Below, piece after piece: positions 34,397-43,519 of a stretch of 64,000 nt of DNA; positions within the stretch are counted from its first letter, which is position 1, and each line of letters begins with the position of its first letter. The notes beneath the pieces are model-generated. The model worked only from the letters and a program-made list of their open reading frames with translations, did no database searches and was not told the origin of the DNA. A program made the position numbers and the translations under genes. Origin of the DNA: Pseudooctadecabacter jejudonensis (GTDB lineage: Bacteria; Pseudomonadota; Alphaproteobacteria; Rhodobacterales; Rhodobacteraceae); contig NZ_FWFT01000002.1 of assembly GCF_900172275.1 (NCBI RefSeq), positions 434,001 to 498,000 of the forward strand. The letters are read 5' to 3'.

Positions 34397-34843
34397 ATGA
34401 CCAAATATGAGAAAAACCCCGACGTCGTCGCGACCCTGACGCCGGAACAGTATCACGTCACGCAAGAAAGCGGCACGGAACGTCCTTGGACGGGGCCGTA
34501 CCTCGACAACAAAGAACCGGGTATCTACGTGGATATCGTCTCGGGGGAGCCTTTGTTCGCTTCATCCGACAAGTACGAATCCGGCTGCGGCTGGCCCAGC
34601 TTCACCAAACCCATTGAACCCGCCAACATGAACGAGTTGACAGATACGTCTCTCGGGATGATCCGCACCGAAGTGCGTTCAACCCACGGCGACAGCCATC
34701 TGGGTCACGTTTTTCCCGATGGTCCGCAAGATCGCGGTGGGCTGCGGTACTGCATCAACGGCGCGTCCTTGCGGTTCATTCACCGTGACGACATGGCCGA
34801 CGAAGGCTATGGCGATTACATTGATCAAGTGGAGGACGTGTAA
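34397..34843 (+). CDS. msrB: Peptide methionine-(R)-S-oxide reductase MsrB
   Basis: A 148-residue MsrB, which reduces the R isomer of methionine sulfoxide. It shows SGCGWPSF (residues 62-69, Cys64), [10 protein letters not shown] (101-110) and RYCIN (117-121) with catalytic Cys119. The paired CxxC zinc ligands of E. coli MsrB are absent, so this is the zinc-free form. ATG at 34397 follows AAAGGGG. It abuts msrA with no gap. Confidence 0.95.
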   Translation: MTKYEKNPDVVATLTPEQYHVTQESGTERPWTGPYLDNKEPGIYVDIVSGEPLFASSDKYESGCGWPSFTKPIEPANMNELTDTSLGMIRTEVRSTHGDSHLGHVFPDGPQDRGGLRYCINGASLRFIHRDDMADEGYGDYIDQVEDV

Positions 34844-35350
34844 ATGACTGAACGCGCAGTGCTGGCCGGTGGCTGTTTTTGGGGCATGCAGGACCTGATC
34901 CGCAAGATGCCTGGCGTGGTGTCCACCCGTGTGGGCTACACGGGGGGCGATGTCGCGCATGCCACCTACCGCAATCACGGCACCCACGCGGAAGGGATCG
35001 AAATCATCTTCGATCCCGCCCAAATGACATACCGTCGGCTGTTGGAATTCTTCTTTCAAATCCACGATCCGACTACCCTCAACCGCCAGGGCAATGACCG
35101 CGGCATGTCGTATCGCTCCGCGATCTACTACGTGGATGACGCACAAAAAGACGTCGCGTTGGATACGATCAAAGATGTGGACGCTTCTGGCCTGTGGCCC
35201 GGCAAAGTCGTGACCGAGGTCGAACCAGTCGGTGACTTCTGGGAGGCCGAGCCCGAACATCAGGATTATCTGGAACGGATCCCCAACGGATACACCTGCC
35301 ACTTTATCCGTCCCGATTGGGTTCTGCCGCGACGCGACGCGGCGGAATAA
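34844..35350 (+). CDS. msrA: Peptide methionine-(S)-S-oxide reductase MsrA
   Basis: A 168-residue MsrA. GCFW at residues 10-13 carries catalytic Cys11. Downstream are [36 protein letters not shown] and a YRSAIYY motif, all typical. The two msr genes together repair both isomers of oxidised methionine, which suits an aerobic phototroph exposed to singlet oxygen. The stop codon abuts the stop of the convergent hydantoinase-type gene. Confidence 0.96.
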   Translation: MTERAVLAGGCFWGMQDLIRKMPGVVSTRVGYTGGDVAHATYRNHGTHAEGIEIIFDPAQMTYRRLLEFFFQIHDPTTLNRQGNDRGMSYRSAIYYVDDAQKDVALDTIKDVDASGLWPGKVVTEVEPVGDFWEAEPEHQDYLERIPNGYTCHFIRPDWVLPRRDAAE

Positions 35351-37342
35351 TCACTTGGCGATGCGTGGACGGCCCCGTGCCGTGATGCGCATCGTCGCTT
35401 CGATGAACATCGTCTGGGCCTCGATCGCCGCTTCGCGCAGGTCGAGGCCTTCGTTTATGCGGATATCTTCGACCCCTGCGGAACGTGCCTTGCCCTCGGC
35501 CTGTTCGGTCAAAGCATTACGCAAGGCTGTCAGCGCCGCGTCCTTGTCGGCAAATTGAACCGGTCCTTCTGGCAAATGGGCCAGAAACGCGCCCTCACCC
35601 CCGCTGGTCACGGTGCCCTCCGCATGGATGGCCACCTGCCCCACCACCGCACCAACCGCATTGGCCACACCGCCTTCTGCCGGCAGAACTGTGCGGCAGC
35701 CCAGCACCTCCCCCACCGCGCCGTAGTAGCTGCGCGCGGAGGCCCCGAGCCCGATCACAGGCATCGCCAGCCCCGCATCCAAACGCACGACATCGCTATG
35801 TTGACGCAAGCCTGCTTTCATCAACGCATGACGTGCCAGATCAGCAGGCACGTCCCAACCCTCTTCTGCAAATGCAGTCTCTAACACAGCCTCAGACGTC
35901 TGTTTTGTCAGCTGGTCAATGATCTGCTGCGCCAGACGTTCTGCACCCTCTGCAACGCGGTCCCCGCTGCCCATCCGTCGTTTTGCAAACAACGTCAGGG
36001 CCTTCCTCGCGGCCTCCCCATCCCACTCGGACAGCCGCCCCAAAACATGGCTCGCGTCTGATGGGGTCACCCCACACATCATGGCAAGGCCACGCCCGAT
36101 CAGGCGTGCTAGTGCGGGAATCTCAACACGGGACTGAACCGCCGCCGCCCATGGCAATGGCCCCTCCGCCAAGCGCGCCATGACGGCGGCCTCTCGTTTA
36201 TCCAATCCATCGGGCAGATCGGCTGACGTTGTGATCACAAACCGCGTCGCCTCCTCCGGCGGGGTTTCAAGCGCCATGAATTTATCGAGCGTTTGGTGCA
36301 CCCTATCCCCGTAATCCTGCGCCAACAGCGACACGGGCATCACGCGGCGCGGGCCAAGGGACAGGCCGCCCGCCAGCCCGTCCAACACTGTGACGTCACT
36401 GTCGCCGCCCAGACCAAACGTGCGCATCGCCACGGCCTCAACCATGGTGCGATACGGCCCCACCTTGGCCCCCATCGGATCAATCTGGGGCAGGCCATCG
36501 CGCAACAGGCAGACGTCCGTGGTGGTCCCGCCAATATCGCTGACCAGGGCGTTCTGTTCGCCCGTCAACCACTGTGCGCCTGCAATGCTGGCCGCTGGCC
36601 CGCTCAAGATCGTCTCGATCGGTCGTTCCCGCGCCAAATCGGCAGAGATCAATGCCCCATCCCCGCGCACCACCATCAGCCGTGCGGTAATGTCCCGTGT
36701 CCGCAGATGCGTCTCTGTTGCGGCAATCAAACGGTCTATCAACCCGATCAGACGCGCGTTCAAAACGGCGGTCAGCGCCCGTTTCGGCCCGCCCAACGCC
36801 TGGCTCAGTTCATGGGAGCACGTCACGGGAACCCCAAGCCTGTCCCGCACCAGATCACGGGCACGAACCTCGTGATCCGGGTTGCGCGTTGCAAACCGAC
36901 CGGCAATCGCCACACCGCTGACGCCCTGAAACGTCTCTAACACGGCGGAAAATGTTGTTTCGTCAAACGCAGCGACCTCAGCCCCGGAATGCCCATGTCC
37001 GCCCGCGACAAAAGCGACAGGATCATCGCCCAGCGCATCCCGCAGACCTGCCTTATCCAGTTCGCTGTCGTCAAACCCGATCAAGACCAAAGCAACCTTG
37101 CCGCCCTGCCCCTCAACCAACGCATTGGTGGCCAAGGTCGTAGACAAGGACACCATCGCAATGTCATCCGCCGCCACATCGCTGGCCTTCAACACGCGAT
37201 CAATTGCGGCACCGATCCCAATCGACAGGTCAGGCCGCGTCGTCAGCGCCTTGGTGCTGGCCACAATCGCATCGCGCTCATCATCCAGAACGACCGCGTC
37301 GGTGTAGGTGCCACCGGTGTCTATGCCAAGCAAAAGCGCCAT
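35351..37342 (-). CDS. Hydantoinase/oxoprolinase family protein (HyuA-like)
   Basis: A 663-residue protein of the ASKHA fold. The N-terminal GIDTGGTYTDAVVLDD is the nucleotide-binding loop. ILSGPAASIAGAQWL and VSDIGGTTTDVCLLRDG (residues about 260-300) form the central motif. The C terminus has GLGASARSYYGAVGEVLG. The family comprises ATP-dependent hydantoinase, oxoprolinase and acetone carboxylase subunits, normally paired with a HyuB partner, which is missing here. The substrate is therefore unknown. Confidence 0.82.
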   Translation of the reverse strand: MALLLGIDTGGTYTDAVVLDDERDAIVASTKALTTRPDLSIGIGAAIDRVLKASDVAADDIAMVSLSTTLATNALVEGQGGKVALVLIGFDDSELDKAGLRDALGDDPVAFVAGGHGHSGAEVAAFDETTFSAVLETFQGVSGVAIAGRFATRNPDHEVRARDLVRDRLGVPVTCSHELSQALGGPKRALTAVLNARLIGLIDRLIAATETHLRTRDITARLMVVRGDGALISADLARERPIETILSGPAASIAGAQWLTGEQNALVSDIGGTTTDVCLLRDGLPQIDPMGAKVGPYRTMVEAVAMRTFGLGGDSDVTVLDGLAGGLSLGPRRVMPVSLLAQDYGDRVHQTLDKFMALETPPEEATRFVITTSADLPDGLDKREAAVMARLAEGPLPWAAAVQSRVEIPALARLIGRGLAMMCGVTPSDASHVLGRLSEWDGEAARKALTLFAKRRMGSGDRVAEGAERLAQQIIDQLTKQTSEAVLETAFAEEGWDVPADLARHALMKAGLRQHSDVVRLDAGLAMPVIGLGASARSYYGAVGEVLGCRTVLPAEGGVANAVGAVVGQVAIHAEGTVTSGGEGAFLAHLPEGPVQFADKDAALTALRNALTEQAEGKARSAGVEDIRINEGLDLREAAIEAQTMFIEATMRITARGRPRIAK

Positions 37343-37404
37343 GTCTTGATCCCCTTTCGTTGGCCCGACGCTATCCCGTCAAACACCACAGTCTTGCCCG
37401 CAAA

Positions 37405-37420
37405 CGACGCCTCGGCGTCG
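37405..37420 (-). terminator. Possible terminator after the ynj operon
   Basis: CGACGCC (37405-37411) and GGCGTCG (37414-37420) form a perfect 7-bp stem with a 2-base loop, 10 bases beyond the ynjD stop. Read leftward it is followed only by TTTG, so it is a weak terminator candidate. Confidence 0.4.
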
Positions 37421-37430
37421 GGGAAAGGCG

Positions 37431-38075
37431 CTAGGTCGAAAGGGCCTCCAACTTCACCAATGCACCCCCTGCGGCGGCTGCATCCTCGGCGTCATGGGTG
37501 ACCATCAAAACCGGCAATTGCTGCGATTTTGCGGTTCTGAACACCAGATCACGCACCTGCGCGCGCAGTTCAGCGTCCAGCCGCGAAAAGGCCTCATCCA
37601 GCAAAAGCGCCCGCGGCTGAGACAGCAACATCCGCGCCAAAGCCACGCGCGCCTTTTGGCCGCCCGACAACGTCGCGGGGTCCCTGTCAGCATAGCCGTC
37701 CAGATCAACGTCTTTCAGCGCATCCTCTATGGCCACACGCCGCGCGGCCCGCCCCCCGCCAGACGGCATCCCAAAGGCCAAATTGGCCCCCACCGACATA
37801 TGCGGAAACAACAGATCGTCCTGAAACAGGATCCCAATTTGTCTGCGATGCGGCGGCAAACCGGTGATGTCCTCCCCATCCAGAACCACCTGCCCCATAC
37901 CCTTAAACACGGACGGCAAGGTGCCCGTGATGAAGGCCAGCAATGTCGATTTGCCCACTCCAGACGGGCCCATCACTGTTAAAACATCGCCTGGCGCGAT
38001 GTGGTGATCGACCTCAATCAAGGGATTGCCCGCGCGCAAAATGCACACATTGCGCAGTGTTAGACCCTTATTCAT
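37431..38075 (-). CDS. ynjD: ABC transporter ATPase, YnjD-like
   Basis: A 214-residue ABC ATPase: Walker A GPSGVGKST at residues 36-44, Q-loop Gln85, signature LSGGQ at 136-140, Walker B ALLLDE at 156-161, and a THDAED H-loop. The short length matches YnjD of E. coli and other small import ATPases. ATG at 38075 follows GGAGGGG; upstream in-frame starts give an unlikely Cys/Arg-rich extension. It overlaps the permease gene by 8 bases. Confidence 0.85.
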   Translation of the reverse strand: MNKGLTLRNVCILRAGNPLIEVDHHIAPGDVLTVMGPSGVGKSTLLAFITGTLPSVFKGMGQVVLDGEDITGLPPHRRQIGILFQDDLLFPHMSVGANLAFGMPSGGGRAARRVAIEDALKDVDLDGYADRDPATLSGGQKARVALARMLLSQPRALLLDEAFSRLDAELRAQVRDLVFRTAKSQQLPVLMVTHDAEDAAAAGGALVKLEALST

Positions 38076-39744
38076 GCAATCCCCTCCGATTACGCCACAG
38101 CAATGTCGGCACGACGAGGGCCATCGTAAACGGCACCAGCGCGGCAAGTGTCTGCAACAACCCGTACACCCCAATGGCGCGCCTATCACCGCCAGACGCC
38201 AAGGCAACCGCCTCTGTGGTGAGCGTTTCCACACGGCCCCCGCCAATCAAGAGCGTGGCCAGATATTGCCCCACGGACACAGCGACCCCTACGGCCATGA
38301 CCGTCAAAAGAGGTCGTGTCAGCATCGGCACCCGCACGGACCAGAACACCCGCCACGGGCTTGCACCCAGCGCCGCGGCCACCGTCGCATGCCGCGCGTC
38401 CCATGATCGCCAAGGATCCCCCAACGACAAAAAGACGTAAGGCAAAACAAAGACCAGATGTGCAAAAATCACGGGCACGCGGCCCATGTCGGCCCCCACG
38501 GTCAGCAGCATCGTCTGCAACCCGGGAAGGAACGCGGTTTGCGGCACCAGCAATGGCAAATACAGCAACAACAGTCCCTTTTGTCCGAACTGCCGATCGC
38601 CGCGATGTTCGGCCTCCAGGCAGCCCAAAACCAGCACCAGCGCGATGCCCACAGCGCAGCCCGCGATCAAAAACGTCTCACCCATGGTGGCGAAGGCCGA
38701 GGCCCCGTGCCGGTCCCATGACCGCATCGTAAACCCGTCTGGCAAAACATTTGGAAACGACCAGCGCGCGGCGAACGACCAGATCGCAAGGCTCGCCAAT
38801 CCCAACAGGATCGACGCCGCAGACAAAACACCAAACGCAAGGCCAACGATCCGCCCCGGCGCATCCATCTGCCCGCGACGGCCCGACCAAATCCATCGGC
38901 GCCCGAGGGCTGCAACCACACGTTCCCCCAACCACCACGCCAACAGCACGCCCGCCACCAATGCAAATTGCAACAACGCGGCGGCGGCACCTGTCAGGCG
39001 CATGGCAAGGTCAGGGTCACTCATCCATTTGACGATTTGCACAGACAAGGTCGGCGGTGTGCTGGGGCCAAGGATCACGGCCACATCCACCACACTCATG
39101 GAATAGCCGATGACCACATAAACCGGCAGACGGATTTGCGCATAAACGCGGGGAAAGACGGTTTTCAACCACCCCGTCACCCGCCCGTAGCCCAGCGCCT
39201 GCGCGACAAGGATCGACCGGCGCGGTTGCGCCTGTCCCATCGCCGCAATCATCATCAACAGCAGAAACGGGACCTCTTTCACGACCAAACCCGCCACCAT
39301 CGCAAAGCCCAAAGGGTCTTGCACGATCAGCAGATCAGGGGGGCGGTCCCACCCTGTCAGCCAAGGCGACGTCGCCCGCGCGATCCAGCCTGACGGCACA
39401 ATCAGAAAGGCCAAGCCGAACGCCGCCGCCGCGTGGGGCACGGACAACAGCGGCGACAACAGGCGTTCCAAAACGCGAAACGACCGCGTCCCGGACCAGC
39501 CCGCCACGATGAACGACACAATCAGCAGCGACAGCCCCGTCGCCACGACGCCCGTCGTCACCGACAAGCGGACAGCCGCCCCCAAACCGCCCCAGTCAAA
39601 CAGGTCGCGGAATGGATCAAGGCTGGGCCCGGTCAAACCAGCGGCAGGCAAATGCCCAAACGCTGGAAGCACCGTACCATAGAGGCCCGCAATCACGGGC
39701 CCCAGCATGGCAATCAAGGTTATGGCTGGCAGAAAGCGCAGCAC
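38068..39744 (-). CDS. ynjC: ABC transporter permease, YnjC-like (two fused permease domains)
   Basis: A 558-residue membrane protein with about twelve hydrophobic helices in two homologous halves. The EAA-type loops are LVAQALGYGRVTGWLKTVFPRVY in the first half (residues about 180-200) and TVAAALGASPWRVFWSVRVPML in the second (about 455-475). This fused layout matches YnjC. It lies between the binding-protein and ATPase genes. Confidence 0.85.
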   Translation of the reverse strand: MLRFLPAITLIAMLGPVIAGLYGTVLPAFGHLPAAGLTGPSLDPFRDLFDWGGLGAAVRLSVTTGVVATGLSLLIVSFIVAGWSGTRSFRVLERLLSPLLSVPHAAAAFGLAFLIVPSGWIARATSPWLTGWDRPPDLLIVQDPLGFAMVAGLVVKEVPFLLLMMIAAMGQAQPRRSILVAQALGYGRVTGWLKTVFPRVYAQIRLPVYVVIGYSMSVVDVAVILGPSTPPTLSVQIVKWMSDPDLAMRLTGAAAALLQFALVAGVLLAWWLGERVVAALGRRWIWSGRRGQMDAPGRIVGLAFGVLSAASILLGLASLAIWSFAARWSFPNVLPDGFTMRSWDRHGASAFATMGETFLIAGCAVGIALVLVLGCLEAEHRGDRQFGQKGLLLLYLPLLVPQTAFLPGLQTMLLTVGADMGRVPVIFAHLVFVLPYVFLSLGDPWRSWDARHATVAAALGASPWRVFWSVRVPMLTRPLLTVMAVGVAVSVGQYLATLLIGGGRVETLTTEAVALASGGDRRAIGVYGLLQTLAALVPFTMALVVPTLLWRNRRGLHE

Positions 39745-39757
39745 GTGGCGTCAGTCG

Positions 39758-40957
39758 TTACTGACCGGTGCCGTAACGTTCGACCCAATCGTCGGTGACG
39801 CGGGTCATCCAGCTTGGGTGCGGCTCAGCTTGAACGGTGCCCAGTTCAGCAGGGGACAGGGTTGCGATGCCCAGTTCCAGCGCGTCAAAGGCGGCGCGGT
39901 CATCCTCGGACAGCGCATCCATATTCAACACAGTGCCATAGCCAAGGATGTTGGGATCCTGCGCGCGGGCCTGTGCCTCAGGCGACATCAAGAAGTTCGC
40001 CACCACCATGGACCCAGCAGCCGAGCCGGAATTGTAAGGGATCGCCACAAAGGACGCATTCCCGATCGTTCCTTTGTCCAAGACGAACGTGCGCACGGTC
40101 TCTGGCAGCTCAAAGTTCGCAATCGCGGTAGAGGCCGCCCCGGGGCTGAACGAAATAGACAAGTCCAGCTCACCGTCGTTGATCAGCGGGAACATCGCCG
40201 TGCCGGTCGCAGGGTACGCCTGACCCGACCGCCACAGATTCGGCGTCAACGCGTCAAGATAGGCCCAAAGCGGGGCAACCACTTCATCATAGGTCTCGTC
40301 TGTCGCAGGCGCCTGCAAAACAGACGGATCGTCCAGAATGTCGACCAACACCTGCTTGAGGAACGTGGAGCCTAAGAAATCCGGCGGCTGGGGGTAGCTG
40401 AACCGGCCAGGGTTGGCCTGCGCCCAGTCCAACAGCTCCTCCATGGATCCAAGCGCATCGGGCATGGTTTCAGTGTTGTGCACAAACACGACCTGCGCCA
40501 TGGCCCACGGGCTTTCCATACCGTCCGTCGGCACCGTGAAATCCGTCTGAACTGTCTTGCCGTCCACATCGACAAACTGCCAATTCGGCAATTGTTCCGC
40601 ATAGGGGCCAAACAACAAATCGGCGTCTTTCATGGCCGCGAAGTTCGCGCCGTTGATCCAGATCATGTCGATGGCACCATCGTCATTCTCACCGGCCTGC
40701 TTTTCGGACAGCACGCGGGTGACAGCATCCGCCGTATCCGTCAGCTTTACGTGTTCCAACGTCACGCCGTATTCTTCGGCCACGCGCTCACCCACCCAAG
40801 CGATGAAATCGTTGGTTGTCGTTGATCCGCCCCATGCGTTCCAGAACACCGTTTGTCCTTCGGCTTCGGCCAGAACGCTGTCCCAATCGCTGGGGTCCGG
40901 ATTGGCCAACGCAGCGGTCGGAGCGGCCAGTGCGGCCATCAATGCAAGATACTTCAT
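39758..40957 (-). CDS. ynjB: ABC transporter substrate-binding protein, YnjB-like
   Basis: A 399-residue periplasmic binding protein with a signal peptide (residues 1-18, ending ALA). The segment VFWNAWGGSTTTNDFIAWV just after the mature N terminus resembles YnjB, and IDMIWINGANFAAMKDADLLFGPYAEQLPNWQFVD is a strong family block. ATG at 40957 follows GAAGGAAG and overlaps the ynjF stop by one base. The ligand is not known. Confidence 0.85.
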   Translation of the reverse strand: MKYLALMAALAAPTAALANPDPSDWDSVLAEAEGQTVFWNAWGGSTTTNDFIAWVGERVAEEYGVTLEHVKLTDTADAVTRVLSEKQAGENDDGAIDMIWINGANFAAMKDADLLFGPYAEQLPNWQFVDVDGKTVQTDFTVPTDGMESPWAMAQVVFVHNTETMPDALGSMEELLDWAQANPGRFSYPQPPDFLGSTFLKQVLVDILDDPSVLQAPATDETYDEVVAPLWAYLDALTPNLWRSGQAYPATGTAMFPLINDGELDLSISFSPGAASTAIANFELPETVRTFVLDKGTIGNASFVAIPYNSGSAAGSMVVANFLMSPEAQARAQDPNILGYGTVLNMDALSEDDRAAFDALELGIATLSPAELGTVQAEPHPSWMTRVTDDWVERYGTGQ

Positions 40958-41574
40958 TAGTCTTCCTTCGTAGTGAACACGCGCCTTGCGGCGATAAGTC
41001 GAAGGGTCGCCGTGGCAAAACACAGCGTCCCGAATATCCAGGCCAACGTCGCAAACGACGCAGGAAACAGGCACAACAGCACAAAGAACACGATGGTCTC
41101 TGTGCCCTCCAACAGCCCGTTGGAATAGTACAACGATTTCACCCCTTGGGCGGAGGTCTCAATGCCCCGCTTTTCCGCCAGAATGGCGTAGCCCAGAAAG
41201 CTCGTCCCGTTGAAATAGAAACTTGTCAAAAGATACGCACCCGCGACGGCATTTGTTTCAGGGTCCATCACGACAAAGGCAAAGGGGATCGCACCGTAGA
41301 ACAAAAAATCGCACGCAATATCCAGGTAACCGCCGAAGTCCGTTTTGCGTGTCGCACGGGCCACGGCGCCGTCCAATCCGTCCGCAATGCGCGAGGCCAG
41401 CAGCAAGACCAGTGCAGCCCACGTCCAGCCCACCATGATCAGCACAGCTGCCATCAGGCCCATGCCCAAACCGATCAACGTCACGCCATCCGCCGTCATG
41501 CCGCGCGCCGCCAAAGAGGCGCCGATGGCATTCAAAGGTGGATCAATCAGCTTACGTGCTGCGGAATCCAGCAT
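40957..41574 (-). CDS. ynjF: CDP-alcohol phosphatidyltransferase, YnjF-like
   Basis: A 205-residue polytopic membrane enzyme. The catalytic motif of the CDP-alcohol phosphatidyltransferase family is present: DGLDGAVAR (residues 65-73), then FGGYLDIACD (80-89), with Asp65, Asp68, Asp85 and Asp89 as metal and catalytic residues. Such enzymes move a phosphatidyl group from CDP-diacylglycerol to an alcohol. ATG at 41574 follows GGGAGG. It heads the leftward ynjFBCD operon, coupled to ynjB. In E. coli ynjF also belongs to the ynj group, so the association is conserved. Confidence 0.82.
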   Translation of the reverse strand: MLDSAARKLIDPPLNAIGASLAARGMTADGVTLIGLGMGLMAAVLIMVGWTWAALVLLLASRIADGLDGAVARATRKTDFGGYLDIACDFLFYGAIPFAFVVMDPETNAVAGAYLLTSFYFNGTSFLGYAILAEKRGIETSAQGVKSLYYSNGLLEGTETIVFFVLLCLFPASFATLAWIFGTLCFATATLRLIAARRVFTTKED

Positions 41575-41671
41575 GGAACCTCCCCGTTCGTCTGTGGCTG
41601 TTTGACCGATCAAACGCCGTGGCGCAACGGCGCTGACACGAATGTGAGGGAAGGCAGCCGTTTAACGCAAC

Positions 41672-41700
41672 AAAAAAGGGGCCGCGCAACGCGCGACCCC
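41672..41700 (-). terminator. Strong intrinsic terminator of the photosynthesis operon
   Basis: Read leftward, a 10-bp stem (41691-41700 with 41678-41687, one G-U pair) closes a 3-base loop and runs into six T residues (41672-41677). It lies 21 bases after the cytochrome c stop and ends the long bchF-to-cyc transcript. Confidence 0.9.
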
Positions 41701-41721
41701 TTAACATCTTGGTCCAGCAGA

Positions 41722-42189
41722 TCAGTTGGACTCTGCTTCGCCTTCGGCCTCTTCGGCACCGAACGTCGCGAGGTAGGCATAGATGTTAATCGCTTCCTCT
41801 TCCTGACGGACGCGATACGCCATCTTGCCGCGCGCACGGTTGTTGTCGAGGGTTTCGCGCAGCCAGCCTGTTGGGTCCTGAACATAGCCGACGAAGTTTT
41901 CTTCGGTCCAGACGGTGCCCATCTCGCCCAGCTCAACGATGCTGTCGCCATAGCGGAAATCTTCGACAGACCCGAGGGTCCGGCCAGCAAGCGCATAAAG
42001 GTTCGGGCCGGTGCGCGCGTTGCGGCCTGCCAGGACATTCCCGTCGGCGTCAGCCACAATGTGGCACGCCACGCACTGGCGGTTGAATTGCTCTTCACCG
42101 GCCGCCGCATCACCGGATGCTGCATGGCCGTCTGCAAATGCGGGGCCTGCCAAAAGTGCCGCCGCGGCTGCATAAATAAACTTGGTCAT
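41722..42189 (-). CDS. cycA: Class I cytochrome c of the photosynthesis cluster
   Basis: A 155-residue periplasmic cytochrome c with signal peptide (residues 1-19), haem-binding CVACH (residues 39-43) and a likely axial Met123 in KMAYRV. The C terminus has an acidic tail. In roseobacter photosynthesis clusters this gene, often called cycA, follows hemA, and the protein is a plausible electron donor to the reaction centre. ATG at 42189 follows GGGAG. Confidence 0.85.
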   Translation of the reverse strand: MTKFIYAAAAALLAGPAFADGHAASGDAAAGEEQFNRQCVACHIVADADGNVLAGRNARTGPNLYALAGRTLGSVEDFRYGDSIVELGEMGTVWTEENFVGYVQDPTGWLRETLDNNRARGKMAYRVRQEEEAINIYAYLATFGAEEAEGEAESN

Positions 42190-42216
42190 CGTAGTCTCCC
42201 TAACGTCAAGTTTGGC

Positions 42217-42231
42217 GCGGCAGGATGCCGC
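42217..42231 (-). other. Hairpin between hemA and cytochrome c genes
   Basis: GCGGCA (42217-42222) and TGCCGC (42226-42231) form a perfect 6-bp stem with a 3-base loop, 28 bases upstream of the cytochrome c start. No T-tract follows, so it may be a processing or stability element rather than a terminator. Confidence 0.4.
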
Positions 42232-42303
42232 ATCGGATAGAAGGGTAGTCTGGCACTTCGCGCCGTCCAGCAGAAATAAAGATTCAATCACTGTTATGCG
42301 ATA

Positions 42304-43518
42304 TCACGCCACCTGATGGGCGATAGCGCATTGTTTCCAAAGGACAGTTAGTGCGGACACCAAATAGGCAATATCTTCGTCAGTATGCAGCGGGGAGGGC
42401 GTAAACCGCAGCCGTTCGGTGCCTTTGGGCACAGTCGGATAGTTGATCGGCTGCACATAGATGTTCCACTCATCCATCAGATAATCGGCCAGCATCTTGG
42501 TTTTGACCGGATCGCCGATCATCACCGGCACGATGTGGCTGTCGTTGGGCATATGCGGGATGCCTTGCGCATCCAGCATCGCCCGCAGCTTGGCAACCTG
42601 ACGGCGTTGCCCCGCCCGTTCAAACTGGCTTTCCTTTAGATGCGCAATGGACACCCGCGCCGCCGCCGCAACAGCGGGCGGCAAGGCCGTGGTAAAGATA
42701 AACCCGCTGGCGAAACTGCGGATGAAATCGCACAGCGCCGCGGATCCGGTGATGTAGCCCCCAACGCAGCCAAACGCTTTGCCAAGCGTGCCTTCGATCA
42801 ACGTGATCCGATGCGCCAGACCCAACTCTTCCGACACGCCGCCGCCGCGTTTGCCGTACATGCCGACTGCATGAACCTCATCGATGTAGGTCATGGCGCC
42901 ATACTTTTCGGCAACGTCCAGAATGGCCTCGATCGGGGCGATGTCACCGTCCATGGAATAGACCGATTCAAACGCGACGATCTTGGGATGATCTGCCGGG
43001 ATCGCCGCCAACTTTTCTTCCAAGTCCGCAACATCATTGTGCCGCCAGATCACTTTTTTCGCCTTCGAATGACGGATGCCTTCGATCATCGACGCATGGT
43101 TGCCCGCATCCGACAGGATAACGCAATTCTCCAACCGGCTGCCCAATGTCGACAAAGACGCCCAGTTCGACACATAGCCCGAGGTAAAGATCAACGCCGC
43201 CTCTTTGCCGTGCAGGTCTGCCAACTCTGCCTCCAGCAACAGGTGATCATGGTTCGTGCCGGAAATGTTGCGCGTGCCGCCCGCACCCGTGCCCGTGCGC
43301 TCCACCGCTTCTTTCATGGCGTCGATCACTTTGGGGTGTTGGCCCATGCCCAGGTAATCGTTGGAACACCACACGGTCACATCCCGCACGCCATCGTCGG
43401 CGTGGTTCGCGGCCTTCGGAAACTTGCCGCATTTACGCTCTAACTCAGCGAAATAGCGGTAATTTCCGTCCGATTTCAGCGCATCAAGCTGTTCATTGAA
43501 AAGGGCGTCAAAATCCAT
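42304..43518 (-). CDS. hemA: 5-Aminolevulinate synthase
   Basis: A 404-residue PLP enzyme condensing glycine and succinyl-CoA to 5-aminolevulinate, the first step of tetrapyrrole synthesis by the C4 route. It has [20 protein letters not shown] at the N terminus, the [15 protein letters not shown] block, and the PLP lysine in [14 protein letters not shown]. The length is normal. It lies one base downstream of puhE and 114 bases before the cytochrome gene, so precursor supply is tied to pigment genes. Confidence 0.97.
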   Translation of the reverse strand: MDFDALFNEQLDALKSDGNYRYFAELERKCGKFPKAANHADDGVRDVTVWCSNDYLGMGQHPKVIDAMKEAVERTGTGAGGTRNISGTNHDHLLLEAELADLHGKEAALIFTSGYVSNWASLSTLGSRLENCVILSDAGNHASMIEGIRHSKAKKVIWRHNDVADLEEKLAAIPADHPKIVAFESVYSMDGDIAPIEAILDVAEKYGAMTYIDEVHAVGMYGKRGGGVSEELGLAHRITLIEGTLGKAFGCVGGYITGSAALCDFIRSFASGFIFTTALPPAVAAAARVSIAHLKESQFERAGQRRQVAKLRAMLDAQGIPHMPNDSHIVPVMIGDPVKTKMLADYLMDEWNIYVQPINYPTVPKGTERLRFTPSPLHTDEDIAYLVSALTVLWKQCAIAHQVA

Positions 43519-43519
43519 G

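Noticed and set aside
40816-42240. Rightward 474-residue open frame
   Set aside because: Antisense to ynjB, ynjF and the cytochrome gene; composition typical of a G+C-driven shadow frame, and it crosses a strong terminator.
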